Source: Unio delphinus (lineage: Eukaryota; Mollusca; Bivalvia; Unionida; Unionidae). From it: a stretch of 64,000 nt of DNA. The stretch is from contig JAQISU010000081.1 of NCBI GenBank assembly GCA_029339505.1, forward strand, positions 14,421,001 to 14,485,000, read 5' to 3'. The notes beneath the pieces are model-generated. The model saw nothing but the letters and a program-made list of their open reading frames with translations. It was not told the origin of the DNA and did no database searches. Positions 56,101 through 60,270 of this stretch are shown here, one piece after another. Position 1 is the first letter of the stretch. Each line of letters opens with the position of its first letter. Both the position numbers and the translations under genes were made by a program.

Positions 56101-57940
56101 ATTTTCTTTCATATGTACATCAAAATTGTAGATTTAAAAAAAGTAATGTAAATGTAGTAATAGTAAATACTACTATTTAGTGAATATTCATATAATTTTT
56201 AAAAAACCAAATGCAAGTTAAAAAGAAAATATTTAAAAAACTTATAATTTAAGCACCCACTGCACATTTGAGATTTTGTAGGTTTCTGTATTAAATACAA
56301 TTTACCAGATTACAATTTTGGAGGTATCCCCTTTGGAGTCTACAGCGTCCAGAGATTGATAAGCATCATTTCTGAATTGCTGAAAAGATTGATAACTTTT
56401 GCATACATGTACTCATACTTCATGTCCAACTACAAACAACAGATTCTGACCTGTTGATGCATAATGCATGCTTCCATATTCCTAATTCATTAGTTTTAAA
56501 ATAATAGATAATGATAACCATATAGAGTCAGTGATTATTTCTAGTACACCTCCAGAAAAATGAAATTATCATTCTCACTGACCCAATTTTATTTGTCTGC
56601 TCATAGCAAACCGATTTTGCATGATTCAAAATTACTGGTGAATTTAAAACTACTAGCAAAATTCAAAATTACTAGCAAACTGCAGCAATTTGTGAAAGGG
56701 TGCTAATTGGGAAGAATATAAATTATCAAAAGTCATGTGCTGAACATCCTTTTTAATATAGCTACATATAGTTCAAAGACAATTTCATCAGTATTATCAG
56801 TTATTCAACCTAATGCCCTGTGTAATTTGTAGCAATTCTTGGCAACAGTGGTTTTTGTTTTAGCTATGCCAAATTTACAGTGAAACTCATTCATGCTTTA
56901 ACAAAAGCATTACCAGAAAAAAATCATAATAAATGGTCCTTTCAAGCAGTGACATTCACTTTGAATATTTGTAGCACTTAATTTCTTGTTCTGAAGACTC
57001 ACAATATCTAATTTGTAACATATTTATTAAATTTGAAAACTGGAACAATTTTAAATGAATGTACCAACTTACTTCAGTGAAGAAATAATTGGTCTGATTC
57101 CATGCTTCTTATTGCTCACCCCTGTATGAATAGCAGAGTACAACACAGGGAGCATACGAAGCAGAGAACCAAACTAGGAAATAATCTACATATACTTTAG
57201 TCTGGTTTACGACGTAAGCTATAAAACAATATAGGCACAGCGATAAACATTCTGACATCTTTAGCCAGCCTATTTGTTAAATTTTTAAAACATTTTTAGA
57301 ACAGTATGAGTGGTCATTTCTTTTACAGGGATTAAATAAAGGTTGGTGGGGTTTATCCTTGTTTTTGTGATGCAGTTGTTGATAGCAGTGTCAAAATGCA
57401 ACTTTTGGCAAGACACTACGGTTGCTGCTTGCGTTCAGCAGGTGGTCGCTCAAAACAGAGTGTTTACATAATAAAATCGATTCGTGCATTACAATTGTGG
57501 TCAGAAATGACAGGTGGTCGCTAATTGCAGTACTAATGAAGAAACTAAAAGGTACATTAATAGTATCAAATGAGGTAAGTATTAAGAAATTAAAAGGTAC
57601 ATTAATAGTAAGTAATCAAATAACATAAGTATTAATTAAGAAATTAAAAGGTACATTAATAGTATCAAATGAGTTAAGTACTAATGAAGCAAATTAAAAG
57701 GTAATTAATAGTATCAAATGAGGCAAGTATTAATTAAGAAATTAATGGGTACATTAGTAGTATCAAATGAGTATGTACTAATAAAGCAAATTAAAAAAAC
57801 AAAATGCACCATTAGACGATGTGCACTAGGAAGCAAATTGTAAACATTTTGGCCCCTATAGTTATAAACTTTGTGGCCTTAAATTTGTGAAAAGACCAAA
57901 GAGTTTCTGGACAGAACTGGAACTTACCAAACTTTGGTAG
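19914..57940 (-). CDS. MAGUK scaffold gene, CARMA/ZO-like (PDZ-SH3-GUK), multi-exon, 5' end incomplete
   Basis: Exons in transcript order are 57928-57940, 57073-57121, 56306-56371, 55795-56070, 50946-51063, 47953-48097, 44819-44972, 40548-40611, 34039-34188, possibly 33800-33831, 30370-30399, 27105-27206, 22158-22198 and 19914-20121, about 480 codons in all. All boundaries are AG/GT. Splice phases agree at every junction except 56306/56070. Without the optional 32 nt exon the 34039/30399 junction also fails. Domain order is linker, PDZ, SH3, degenerate guanylate kinase. MAGUKs are non-enzymatic membrane-associated scaffolds. CARMA members nucleate BCL10-MALT1 signalling and ZO members organise junctions. 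The PDZ has GGNFTGVFVSQ and CTLEEAYKMI, which resemble CARMA GGNLTGIFV and CTKEEAHWTI from memory. No CARD or coiled coil is visible in the window, so CARMA versus ZO versus a divergent MAGUK is inference. Confidence 0.75.
20177..21981. mobile_element. Pogo-like DNA transposon 2, older sister copy
   Basis: It has the same internal order and sequence as the 17468-19619 element but is more diverged. The left end TACCATATTTTACAGCCTAA is mutated and the right end GGCCAGAAAATACGGTA is better kept. It includes matching blocks for the HTH exon, the 'GGGGTACCGGCAATATGGTAACTAGTATCGG' region (cited by its first bases), and the subterminal 'ATATATAAGTTGA' repeats. It sits in the intron between the last two recognised MAGUK exons, 56 bp from the 20121 acceptor. 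Confidence 0.75.
20487..20770 (-). pseudogene. Decayed HTH exon of transposon 2
   Basis: This is homologous to the HTH exon of the sister element. The start codon position reads GTG instead of ATG (CAC at 20764 on the plus strand), and the KVVKF position carries an in-frame TAG (VV*FAED). A G-rich insertion near 20577-20600 disrupts the region after WRKAK. The rest, AAYRKYGVSENCVRDWRKAK, is readable. It is inactive. Confidence 0.7.
22158..22198 (-). CDS. MAGUK gene, GUK-like domain microexon (41 nt)
   Basis: The acceptor is CTATTTTGCAG and the donor GTATTA, entering in phase 1 and leaving in phase 0. It codes GEGKKYIDVADIRQ. Together with the next exon it gives IDVADIRQIK, corresponding to the '(T/I)xxIKQI' helix before the 'GKHCLLD' strand of MAGUK GUK domains. 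It lies 177 bp from a pogo-like element. Confidence 0.75.
22315..22510 (+). repeat. Fragment of a dispersed ~130 bp repeat ('CAAGA..GCTACTGTGGC' type)
   Basis: It contains TTTTCAAGACAGCTACTGTG GCAGCCCTGTTGGATG, matching the tandem-like blocks at 23.2-23.7 kb and 36.3-36.9 kb. Confidence 0.6.
22510..23182. mobile_element. MITE family M2, copy 2, interrupted
   Basis: Blocks 22520-22720 and 23010-23180 match the interior and right end of the 16.8 kb copy (ATGAACAATGATTTATTTGC; CTTTCCACACTGCCTGTAAT; AAAAGCATAATGGTTGCCAT). About 290 bp of unrelated sequence separates them. The left TIR is not seen. Confidence 0.6.
23190..23720 (+). repeat. Degenerate ~130 bp tandem repeat, ~4 units
   Basis: The units carry TTTTCAAGATGGCTGCTACA G, ATTTTCATTTAGGACCAAC and CTTCTGGTGAAA in order, strongly diverged. 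The same family occurs at 22.3 kb and 36.3 kb. This 'GCCATATTGGA / AGGACCA' style is, from memory, common in bivalve genomes. Confidence 0.65.
23721..25071. other. MAGUK intron, nothing recognised
   Basis: AT-rich. Frames at 24338-24613 (plus) and 24377-24559 (minus) overlap each other and show no family motif. Confidence 0.5.
25072..25284. mobile_element. MITE family M1, copy 3
   Basis: It contains CAAAGATCCTAATCTGCC ... CACCTGCAGATCAGGGT, then GACTCAGATCTGCCAGTGCA ... GGAGATCTGGGTCTGTGCA, and the right TIR CTTATAAGCAAGTATGTACA. The left TIR is degraded. Confidence 0.75.
25285..26189. other. MAGUK intron, nothing recognised
   Basis: AT-rich unique sequence. The minus frame 25887-26309 runs partly through the 45 bp repeat and is not supported. 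Confidence 0.5.
26197..26335 (+). repeat. 45 bp minisatellite, 3 units
   Basis: The unit is GTGACAGAGCAATGCAGATC ATATTACCAAAGTGGTCAAA GCTAT. Forty-five is a multiple of three, so several frames stay open on both strands. Confidence 0.9.
26336..27104. other. MAGUK intron, nothing recognised
   Basis: No exon-like signal. The short plus frame 26428-26676 has no family match. Confidence 0.5.
27105..27206 (-). CDS. MAGUK gene, GUK-like domain exon
   Basis: The acceptor is ATCTTCTTAG and the donor GTTAGT, phase 1 in and out. It codes CHKMPVKLFGHNEILNAVLH then IMNENSTMFIAKTG. KMPVKLFG takes the place of the RPVLF/RPVTIFG strand in CARMA and ZO. The P-loop (GxxGxGK) of active guanylate kinases is absent and NEILNAVLHIM replaces it, so the domain should be catalytically inactive, as in CARMA. 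Confidence 0.8.
27900..28300 (+). repeat. Degenerate ~130 bp repeat, ~3 units
   Basis: The units share CATGAAGTCCTTCAAAAG, then AAAGTG...AAACAAGGGTCATAA (or ACTGGTGCCATAACTTCATTAAA). A partial unit occurs at about 27790 (TTAAGTCCTTCAAAAGCTAT). Confidence 0.6.
28316..28450 (+). repeat. ~65 bp repeat, 2 units
   Basis: GACATGATGGGACAGCAATT and GATGGAACACAACAATATGA GATGGGACTGG occur twice. The minus frame 28237-28488 is made from them. Confidence 0.8.
28605..28818 (+). repeat. 53 bp minisatellite with internal inverted repeat, 4 units
   Basis: The unit is AAACTGTACTACTATTAATG AAATCTCAGTTAAATGTACA ATAGTACTTCTTA. GTACTACTATT and AATAGTAC are inverted relative to each other across the unit junction. 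Confidence 0.9.
28985..29345 (+). repeat. ~60 bp minisatellite, 6 units
   Basis: Units contain ATGGAGTATTCCCTCATTAT AACACTGTCCATGGGGTATA GAAAACACTGCCTT, with TCTTTAG variants. The minus frame 28979-29170 is an artefact. Confidence 0.9.
29750..30168 (+). repeat. ~90 bp minisatellite, ~5 units
   Basis: Units contain CATCAGTATAAATTTAGTGA TTTACAGTATACCAGTCTAA and GAGAGAATGCCAGTCAAAC. The array ends 200 bp from the 30 nt GUK microexon. Confidence 0.9.
30370..30399 (-). CDS. MAGUK gene, GUK-start microexon (30 nt)
   Basis: The acceptor is TTTATTTCAG and the donor GTAAGG. Only one frame is open, phase 1 in and out, coding FYERVLPMK. It matches the '(P/F)YE(R/K)V' motif that begins MAGUK guanylate-kinase-like domains just before the RPV strand. 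Confidence 0.7.
30680..31620 (+). repeat. Degenerate ~60 bp tandem repeat, ~14 units
   Basis: Units share 'GAACACCTGG(A/G)GAAAGACT..GAAC(C)CTTGGA(C/T)(A/G)T(C/T)C..AATGTTCAT'. Frames 30686-30904 and 31374-31595 are by-products. Confidence 0.75.
32071..32290. mobile_element. MITE family M1, copy 4
   Basis: Left end ACCGTATAAACACACTTATA then AGACAAGTCCAACTG. Both hairpins are intact: GACCCAGATCTGCTATTG ... ATATCTGGGTCC and ACCCTGATCTGCAGGAGC ... ACAGATCAGGATC. It is reversed relative to copy 3. The plus-strand frame 32131-32391 comes from it. Confidence 0.8.
32640..32888 (+). repeat. ~54 bp minisatellite, 5 units
   Basis: Units contain CAATACTATCTGTTAGTCAT TTTTTGTCAAGAATCCAAGT CAACATTAAAGTTC. 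The frame 32668-32880 is an artefact. Confidence 0.9.
33249..33557 (+). other. Plus-strand frame of 102 codons, unknown
   Basis: The frame codes LFNKVYMNDLLLKPLSIKLH, QYFLTIMALTQWLNSGKIQL and RSPIVPGLPNPSGAVKLVQE, then HAYQAANDAV. It looks protein-like and is not made of tandem repeats, but it is antisense to the MAGUK intron and matches no family I know. It may be a relic of a mobile element. Confidence 0.25.
33800..33831 (-). CDS. MAGUK gene, candidate 32-nt hook microexon
   Basis: The minus strand has a good pyrimidine tract and acceptor TTTTCTTACAG, then 32 nt coding ISFQEINTAT, then GT of ACAT|GTATTT, a weak donor. It enters in phase 2 and leaves in phase 1, exactly the phases needed to connect the SH3 exon at 34039 with the GUK start exon at 30399. 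Position and length fit the SH3-GUK hook of MAGUKs. The support is phase and splice signals only. Confidence 0.3.
33958..34010 (+). repeat. Stray unit of the ~54 bp minisatellite next to an exon
   Basis: One unit, ACAGTATTTGTTAGTCATTT TTGTCAAGAATCTAAGTCAA CATCTAATGTTC, lies 1.1 kb from the array and ends about 30 bp from the donor of the SH3 exon at 34039. Confidence 0.85.
34039..34188 (-). CDS. MAGUK gene, SH3 domain exon 2
   Basis: The acceptor is TGTGTCTAG and the donor GTAGGT, entering in phase 2 and leaving in phase 2. It codes the SH3 core: YGLNKGDILLIRDT (compare the ZO pattern YGLSFNKGE...VVDT) and KKWRGYSLNKETGEKVGEE, with the SH3 tryptophan followed by the last strands. The following confirmed exon needs in-phase 1, so one more exon is expected between here and 30399. 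Confidence 0.8.
34889..35098 (+). mobile_element. SINE family S1, copy 3
   Basis: A head with CCAGTGGTCTAAAGCGCTTT, a truncated middle, the body GCTTCTCGTGGGTCGGTGGT, and a tail GCCTATCGTGTGCTGAAAAA TGGCGTTAAACCC then (CAA)n. It lies in a MAGUK intron, sense relative to the plus strand. Confidence 0.8.
35365..36312 (+). repeat. 51+52 bp dimeric (higher-order) minisatellite, ~9 dimers
   Basis: Type A contains GTCTATTAGTCAATACTAGT ATGCCTAA and type B contains GTCTTTTAGTGAATACTACA TGCCTATA. Both share ATGACCAACTAGATGTCATA AAGT. A and B alternate strictly for most of the array. The last two or three units are B only. Confidence 0.95.
36313..36890 (+). repeat. Degenerate ~130 bp repeat, same family as 23.2 kb
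   Basis: It contains TGACTTTCAAGTTGACTGCT, ATTGCAGCCATATTGGAAAT and CATTTAGGACCAAATATA. About four units, strongly diverged. Confidence 0.65.
37060..37690 (+). repeat. Degenerate ~120 bp tandem repeat, ~5 units
   Basis: Units share AATCAGAAATATGGTTCCCT GAGTGGTAA(C/T)AAGCTCTGC, then a 'TCATTATTATGCATGGATCTCACT' block. The 124-codon plus frame 37077-37451 spans diverged units and is not treated as a gene. Confidence 0.7.
37940..38600. repeat. Dispersed element R1, copy c (diverged)
   Basis: It contains GGGGGAGGCTGGGACATGGT, ACAAAGAAACACATTTAAG and GGTGGAGGGAATTATATACA in the same order as the 58 and 59.5 kb copies. Minor open frames around 38.8-39.2 kb (for example 38823-39164, plus) lie downstream and are unrecognised. 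Confidence 0.5.
39545..39660 (+). repeat. ~33 bp minisatellite, 4 units
   Basis: Units of GGGGAGACTATTCTTGTCTG ACATNCAAG. Confidence 0.9.
39661..40547. other. MAGUK intron, nothing recognised
   Basis: AT-rich. No exon-like frame apart from the SH3 exon that follows at 40548. Confidence 0.5.
40548..40611 (-). CDS. MAGUK gene, SH3 domain exon 1
   Basis: The acceptor is TTCCTTTCAG. The donor is the weaker AG|GTTTTA. It enters in phase 1 and leaves in phase 2. It codes RTACQWMTENNKKGDYFFVR. The GDYFFVR end matches the GDSFYIR signature that opens the MAGUK SH3 domain in CARMA and ZO proteins. It joins the PDZ exon and the next SH3 exon in phase. Confidence 0.8.
41203..42300. mobile_element. Possible old inverted-repeat element
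   Basis: The left side has ACCATATAAGCCGAAAAATT and the right side has, reversed, GCATATAAGCTGACCCATAA. Both sides also carry TTGGCTTAT in direct orientation next to G-runs. The interior is AT-rich without a recognised frame. The boundaries are uncertain. Confidence 0.3.
42346..42592 (+). mobile_element. SINE family S1, copy 4, near full length
   Basis: It begins GGGGGGCCCCAAGTGGCATA, keeps CACTCACCGTTACAGATCAT and the B-box-like GGTTTGAGTCTC, and has the full body to GCATTAAACCCTAC plus an A-rich tail (AAAAATAAAAACAA). It is the most complete copy in the window. Confidence 0.8.
43490..43640 (+). repeat. ~29-31 bp repeat, 4-5 units
   Basis: Units of AAAACCAAAAACACTATACT ATCCAAGT with drift. 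Confidence 0.8.
43800..44560 (+). repeat. Degenerate ~135 bp tandem repeat, ~5-6 units
   Basis: Units share AATGCTGGAAATCAAACTC, TTCAAGGTC(A/T)CAT, AAAACTTGTTGGAA and GGCAATCAGG. The minus frames 43943-44164, 44325-44555 and 44366-44563 fall in it. Confidence 0.7.
44819..44972 (-). CDS. MAGUK gene, PDZ domain exon 2
   Basis: The acceptor is ACTTTTTCAG and the donor GTAAGTTT, entering in phase 0 and leaving in phase 1. It completes the PDZ domain. ITVEGHSSRERDFEGCTLEE leads into helix B, where CTLEEAYKMI corresponds to the CARMA CTKEEAHWTI stretch. VTLTIVRNEK is the last strand. Helix B has Glu where class I PDZs keep His, which argues against classical C-terminal ligand binding. Confidence 0.85.
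44973..46111. other. MAGUK intron between PDZ exons, nothing recognised
   Basis: AT-rich. A small duplicated phrase (CGAGACACCCTTACAAAAA / CGAGACCCCCTTACAAAAA) is at 45965-46018. Overlapping frames 45831-46134 show no family motif. Confidence 0.5.
46112..46304. mobile_element. MITE family M1, copy 5, intact
   Basis: Left TIR CTCACTTATAAGTTGAG, right TIR CTTATCTTATAAGTGAGTAT ACAGT. Both internal hairpins are present (GATCCTGGTCTGTC ... CCAGATCAGGCTC; GACCCAGATAATGG ... CAGATCTGGGTC). The right end abuts another inverted-repeat element beginning ACAGTCCAACCCGG. Confidence 0.8.
46300..47868. mobile_element. Putative degenerate TIR transposon with 'TTATCTCGA' ends
   Basis: Left end ACAGTCCAACCCGGTTATCT with CAATTGAG. 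The right end, reversed, is AGTCAAACTCGCTTATCTCG, a similar ~22 bp. Near the right end, further internal motifs (CATATCGGGATTATGGACTT; GGGGTCGAGATGAGC) repeat the theme. The interior minus-strand frames at 46162-46440 and 46443-46769 show no recognisable transposase. It lies between the two PDZ exons of the MAGUK gene. Confidence 0.45.
47953..48097 (-). CDS. MAGUK gene, PDZ domain exon 1
   Basis: The acceptor is CTGTTGACAG and the donor is GTAAGT, entering in phase 2 and leaving in phase 0. It codes the first half of a PDZ domain. SVKVRPSALSDIKIIGGN is the first strand region, GGNFTGVFVSQ occupies the carboxylate-binding loop and second strand, and IPELKEGDKL is the conserved 'GL..GD.I' turn. 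In CARMA PDZ domains I recall a very similar GGNLTGIFV and LREGHQLL. The canonical GLGF loop is modified, so peptide binding may be atypical. Confidence 0.85.
48098..49154. other. MAGUK intron; possible 'CAAGAGG' repeat fragment
   Basis: A segment at about 48546-48600 (ACAAGAGGTCCCAGTCAGCC; CATTCACCTGGCC) resembles the 53753 fragment (CAAGAGGCCCAAATGCACTC; GCTCACCTG). Otherwise nothing is recognised. Confidence 0.4.
49155..49405 (+). repeat. 31 bp (16+15) minisatellite, ~8 units
   Basis: Units of TATCAAATCTGTGAAG plus TATCAAATCTGTGAC alternate. The internal half-units are themselves near-duplicates. Confidence 0.9.
49900..50150 (+). repeat. ~34 bp minisatellite, ~7 units
   Basis: Units of GTGTTGGATAAGGTAATCAA TAAACCTGTAGATG with length drift. 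Confidence 0.85.
50946..51063 (-). CDS. MAGUK gene, linker/PDZ-start exon
   Basis: The acceptor is AATACAG and the donor is GTATGG, entering in phase 1 and leaving in phase 2. The first half is Ser/Glu/Asp-rich (QSTSSHDSSEAEKE) and is likely disordered or phosphorylated. The second half, YPSHVLFAAYKVLFPSYHDR, is aromatic and looks structured, leading into the PDZ. Both neighbouring junctions are in phase. Confidence 0.75.
51874..51904 (+). repeat. (TG)n microsatellite
   Basis: About fourteen TG dinucleotides. Confidence 0.95.
52226..53325 (+). repeat. 39 bp minisatellite, ~28 units
   Basis: The unit is AATCTGTTGAAATCGAGCCA CAGTGTAATGGCTTTGGTT. Because 39 is divisible by three, it gives long open frames on both strands: 52237-53400 plus with a VNLLKSSHSVMAL period, and 52611-52967 and 52762-53319 minus. 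Unit drift is at both synonymous and non-synonymous sites and one unit carries a 3 bp insertion (GTGTAAAAATGG). It lies in a MAGUK intron, so I treat it as non-coding. Confidence 0.9.
53318..53514 (+). mobile_element. Second SINE type (S2) with (CAAT)n tail
   Basis: It starts CACAGTGGCTCAGTGGTAAC, an A-box-like tRNA head, with TGATTCTGGGTTGGGATCTT near the B-box position. The body ends GCCATTGTACACACAA and the tail is CAATCAATCAATCAATCAAG. It begins directly at the end of the 39 bp minisatellite, whose unit shares AGCCACAGTG with the head. Confidence 0.5.
53745..53870 (+). repeat. Fragment resembling the molluscan 'CAAGAGGCCC...CTCACCTG' repeat
   Basis: TCAAGAGGCCCAAATGCACT followed by CAATATTGCTCACCTGAAAG. 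The resemblance to an abundant bivalve repeat is from memory. Confidence 0.45.
54395..54650 (-). mobile_element. SINE family S1, copy 5, near full length
   Basis: On the minus strand it begins with a tRNA-like head (GGCCAAGTGGCTGAGTGGTC, then TAAAGC) and runs to GGCGTTAAATTC with an A/C-rich tail. The body includes CTTGCCAGTAGCTTCTCGTG and GTTCTTTCCGGGGGTTTTC. The open frame 54590-54811 is made from it. Confidence 0.8.
54651..55614. other. MAGUK intron, nothing recognised
   Basis: AT-rich sequence without exon-like frames. Confidence 0.5.
55617..55712. mobile_element. MITE family M2, right-end fragment
   Basis: It matches the last ~90 bp of the 16.8 kb copy: GAAAAGCATAATCTATATAC, AATGATTATGCCAAACATAA and TGGTTGGTATGTATGC. 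No other part of the element is present. Confidence 0.55.
55795..56070 (-). CDS. MAGUK gene, long linker exon before the PDZ
   Basis: The acceptor TTCTTCAAG follows a T-rich tract and the donor is GTAAGG. It enters in phase 1 and leaves in phase 1. The 92-codon segment is hydrophilic, with a Lys/Glu/Pro-rich first half and a basic second half containing RRLHFGSYKRGYDLNHPHLR. No known domain is visible. It probably forms the flexible segment between an upstream coiled coil, if present, and the PDZ domain. The splice phase joins the exon at 51063 exactly. Confidence 0.7.
56306..56371 (-). CDS. MAGUK gene, linker exon (66 nt)
   Basis: A pyrimidine-rich acceptor region has two nearby AGs. Using the second (ATTCAG) gives in-phase 2, which joins the previous exon. 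It codes NDAYQSLDAVDSKGDTSKIV and is acidic and probably disordered. The donor GTAAAT leaves phase 2, but the next exon at 56070 needs phase 1. Either a small exon is missing between them, one boundary is wrong, or the assembly has an error. Confidence 0.45.
57073..57121 (-). CDS. MAGUK gene, linker exon (49 nt)
   Basis: The acceptor is ATTCATACAG and the donor is a perfect GTAAGT. The only frame without a stop enters in phase 1 and leaves in phase 2, coding VSNKKHGIRPIISSL. It is basic and has no recognised domain. The neighbouring exons at 57928 and 56371 join it in phase. Confidence 0.5.
57515..57800 (+). repeat. ~45-50 bp repeat, 5-6 units
   Basis: Units of AAGAAATTAAAAGGTACATT AATAGTATCAAATGAGGTAA GTA with drift, between two candidate MAGUK exons. 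The repeated GAGGTAAGTA looks like a donor site but has no open exon before it. Confidence 0.8.
57928..57940 (-). CDS. MAGUK gene, candidate 13-nt microexon
   Basis: On the minus strand a long pyrimidine tract ends in CTTGAG. Thirteen bases follow (coding L-P-K-F plus one base), then a consensus donor GTAAGT. It enters in phase 0 and leaves in phase 1, which fits the next exon at 57121 exactly. If the acceptor lies further upstream the exon could be longer, since the frame stays open through the pyrimidine tract. Transcript data would decide. Confidence 0.4.
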
Positions 57941-58239
57941 CTCAAGAGGCAAAAGAGCAATAATGCAGAACACAGGCAGAAAAGTATACGAAAGTGGTCC
58001 CGAAGATAAACTACATCTGTAGTAGGTGACATGAAATCAAATTGAAAAACAAATTTTTGGACTAAATTTTTCGGAACTTACTTAATCATAATACCTTACA
58101 AATTCAGGCTAAAAATTGAAGCTAAGAATCTAAATATTGTCTGCACCATAAATGTGGCAGTCACAGAAATCTCGACTTCAATCAGTGGATTGGGATCAAA
58201 TCCGGTCTATATTTCAATTACTACTGGAGCAATATGCAC

Positions 58240-59265
58240 ACTCAACTAGATGTAACACTGGGGAGGCTGGGAGGGTGTATCCATATTATGTTAAGTATGT
58301 ATTGTTGATGAACATTTTACTCAAAAATTAGTTTCTTCTTTGTATACATTAACTGATAATACTTAGAAAAGACGGTTAAGAAGGTGGAAGGAGTTATATC
58401 CCGTAACCACACAGAAAGTCCATATTCAGTCCCAAATGCATGTTAGGCAGTTTAACATCTCTGAAATACCTGGGTGGTACTTGGCTATTAGAAGAACTGG
58501 AAACATTTTTAGCCCACAAATTCAGTGGAAGTTATATTCCCACATCAAAAGGAAGGTGCCTAATGACCCAAGAAGGTAGACTGATGCACTGCTGTTATAG
58601 GTTCCAATAAGTGTAAGTGAACCTTTTAGGACAAAATTTATCAGAAGTAGAATCTAGAAGATCAAGAAAAAGTTTTTGTTTTGTTTTTAGGGTTTAACTC
58701 CATTTTTCAGCTTAAGATATGCTATGCATTGCAGCCAGTATTAATGGTGGAGGAGGAACCTGGAAAACCCCGGAAAGAACCACCAACCCACGAGAAGGTA
58801 CTGACAAGCTTTCTCACATACACACATTGGCCATTAGGCCCTCCACTTCACGGATTGCATAATATGGAATGCAATGCTTGTCATGACGGCCCAAACCACT
58901 TTAACTTAAATGCGTAACAACCTCATTTGATCTTGGAAAAATTCTCTGTATATGGAACAAAGAACCCATCTTATCCTGGACAAAAGAGCTTGAGATAAGA
59001 TATCATCTTTAAAATAACCCTCTTTCAAAGGAAAAAACAAACGAGATCTCCCACTTTGCGCTGGCTTGTTTATTTTACATTAATGTCAATGTGATAATTA
59101 AAAGAAATATTGACTTGTGACCTTGAGCTTGAAGACTGGACCCATAATTTTGGACACCTTTTAAGTAAAATAGAAAGTATGATGTAAGGCTAGATGAATG
59201 TACAAACAGACAAGTGGAAGAATAGATAGAAACAACAGCAAAGTCCCCTGCTGTTGGCAGAGAGG
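58240..59265. repeat. Dispersed element R1, copy a (decayed)
   Basis: It shares with the 59.5-60.6 kb segment the landmarks GGGAGGCTGGGAGGGTGTAT, GAAGGAGTTATATCCCG, GGTTCCA(A/C)..., and TTATCCTGGACAAAAG (58976-58991). A SINE has inserted at 58684. The protein-coding part seen in copy b is frame-broken here. Confidence 0.6.
58684..58840 (-). mobile_element. SINE family S1, copy 6, head missing
   Basis: Minus-strand body and tail are present (GTGGGTTGGTGGTTCTTTCC; TGGAGTTAAACCC), but the sequence stops at the AATGTGTGTATGTG point and lacks the tRNA head. It is inserted in one copy of the 58-60 kb dispersed element. Confidence 0.75.
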
Positions 59266-59765
59266 TTAAAAATCTATTAGACTAAAGTTGTGTTCTTCTC
59301 TTCTTTCAATCATTGGTATGAAGAAGAAAGAAAAAATTATACTAAAATATTTCTTCGATGATACTTACCCTAGAAAAACAACTACTACCTCACAAATCCA
59401 GACCTCCCAGCTATAAATTTGTTGCTAAATAAGTTGTATTTCAACTAGGTGGCACTTAGTAAGAGTGATCTCCCCTTGGCACTGGCATCATCAGCAAATC
59501 CTGTGACTATCTCAGTTACTATTGGAGAGGGAGGCATGCTCTCTATATGGATGCAACTGCAGGGAGGCTGAGAGGGTGTATGTGCATTATGATTGGGAAA
59601 ATGTTATCAAGGAAATATGTTATAAGGAAACATTTTATGAGAAAAAAATAGTTGCTTGCTTAAATACATAACCCTATATATAATACCTTTAGGAAAATAG
59701 ATTAGAAGTGAAGGGAGATACATCCCCTTACCCAAGAGAGACCATCTTCCCAAATGGTATAATGT

Positions 59766-59975
59766 TGTTGTAGTAGGGTTTAACGCCATTTTTCAGCACA
59801 GGATAGGCTATACATGGCGGCCAGTATTAATGGTGGAATTAGAACCCGGGAAAACACCCAGAAAGAACCACCGACACATGAGAAACTATTGGCAAACTTT
59901 CTCACATACATACATTGTCCGAATATGATACTCAAATTCATGAAGACAGAGATGAGATGGCCCCCCCTCCCCCAA
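59766..59975 (-). mobile_element. SINE family S1, copy 7
   Basis: Minus strand, with the tail GGCGTTAAACCCTACTACAA and body GCCGCCATGTATAGCCTATC. The head is shortened after GCCATCTCATCTCTGTCTTC and ends in a C/G-run. It is inserted in the second copy of the dispersed element. Confidence 0.75.
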
Positions 59976-60270
59976 GGTATGTGAGACAGCTTAAGGATAC
60001 CTGAGGGAAAATAAACTCCATATGTCAGGGAGTGGCTTGAAAAAAGGGAAACGTTTCCTTCATACAAATCTAGTGCAAGTCATAAAGCCACAGTCTAATG
60101 ATGCTGTCAAATGACCTGGTAAGGTGACCTGTTGCACCATGGCTATAGGTTCCACCAGCATAAATTGAGTGCTGAGTGCTGAGTCCAATGAGGTAAAAGA
60201 CCTCTAAGCTGGAGAATGTGGAATCCAATCTCCATCCCATGGCATGGATAATATCAGTTAAAGAACAGCT

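Noticed and set aside
58070..58120. Candidate MAGUK exon with donor GTAAGTTCC near 58080
   Set aside because: In the phase needed to join the 13 nt exon the frame ends in an in-frame stop.
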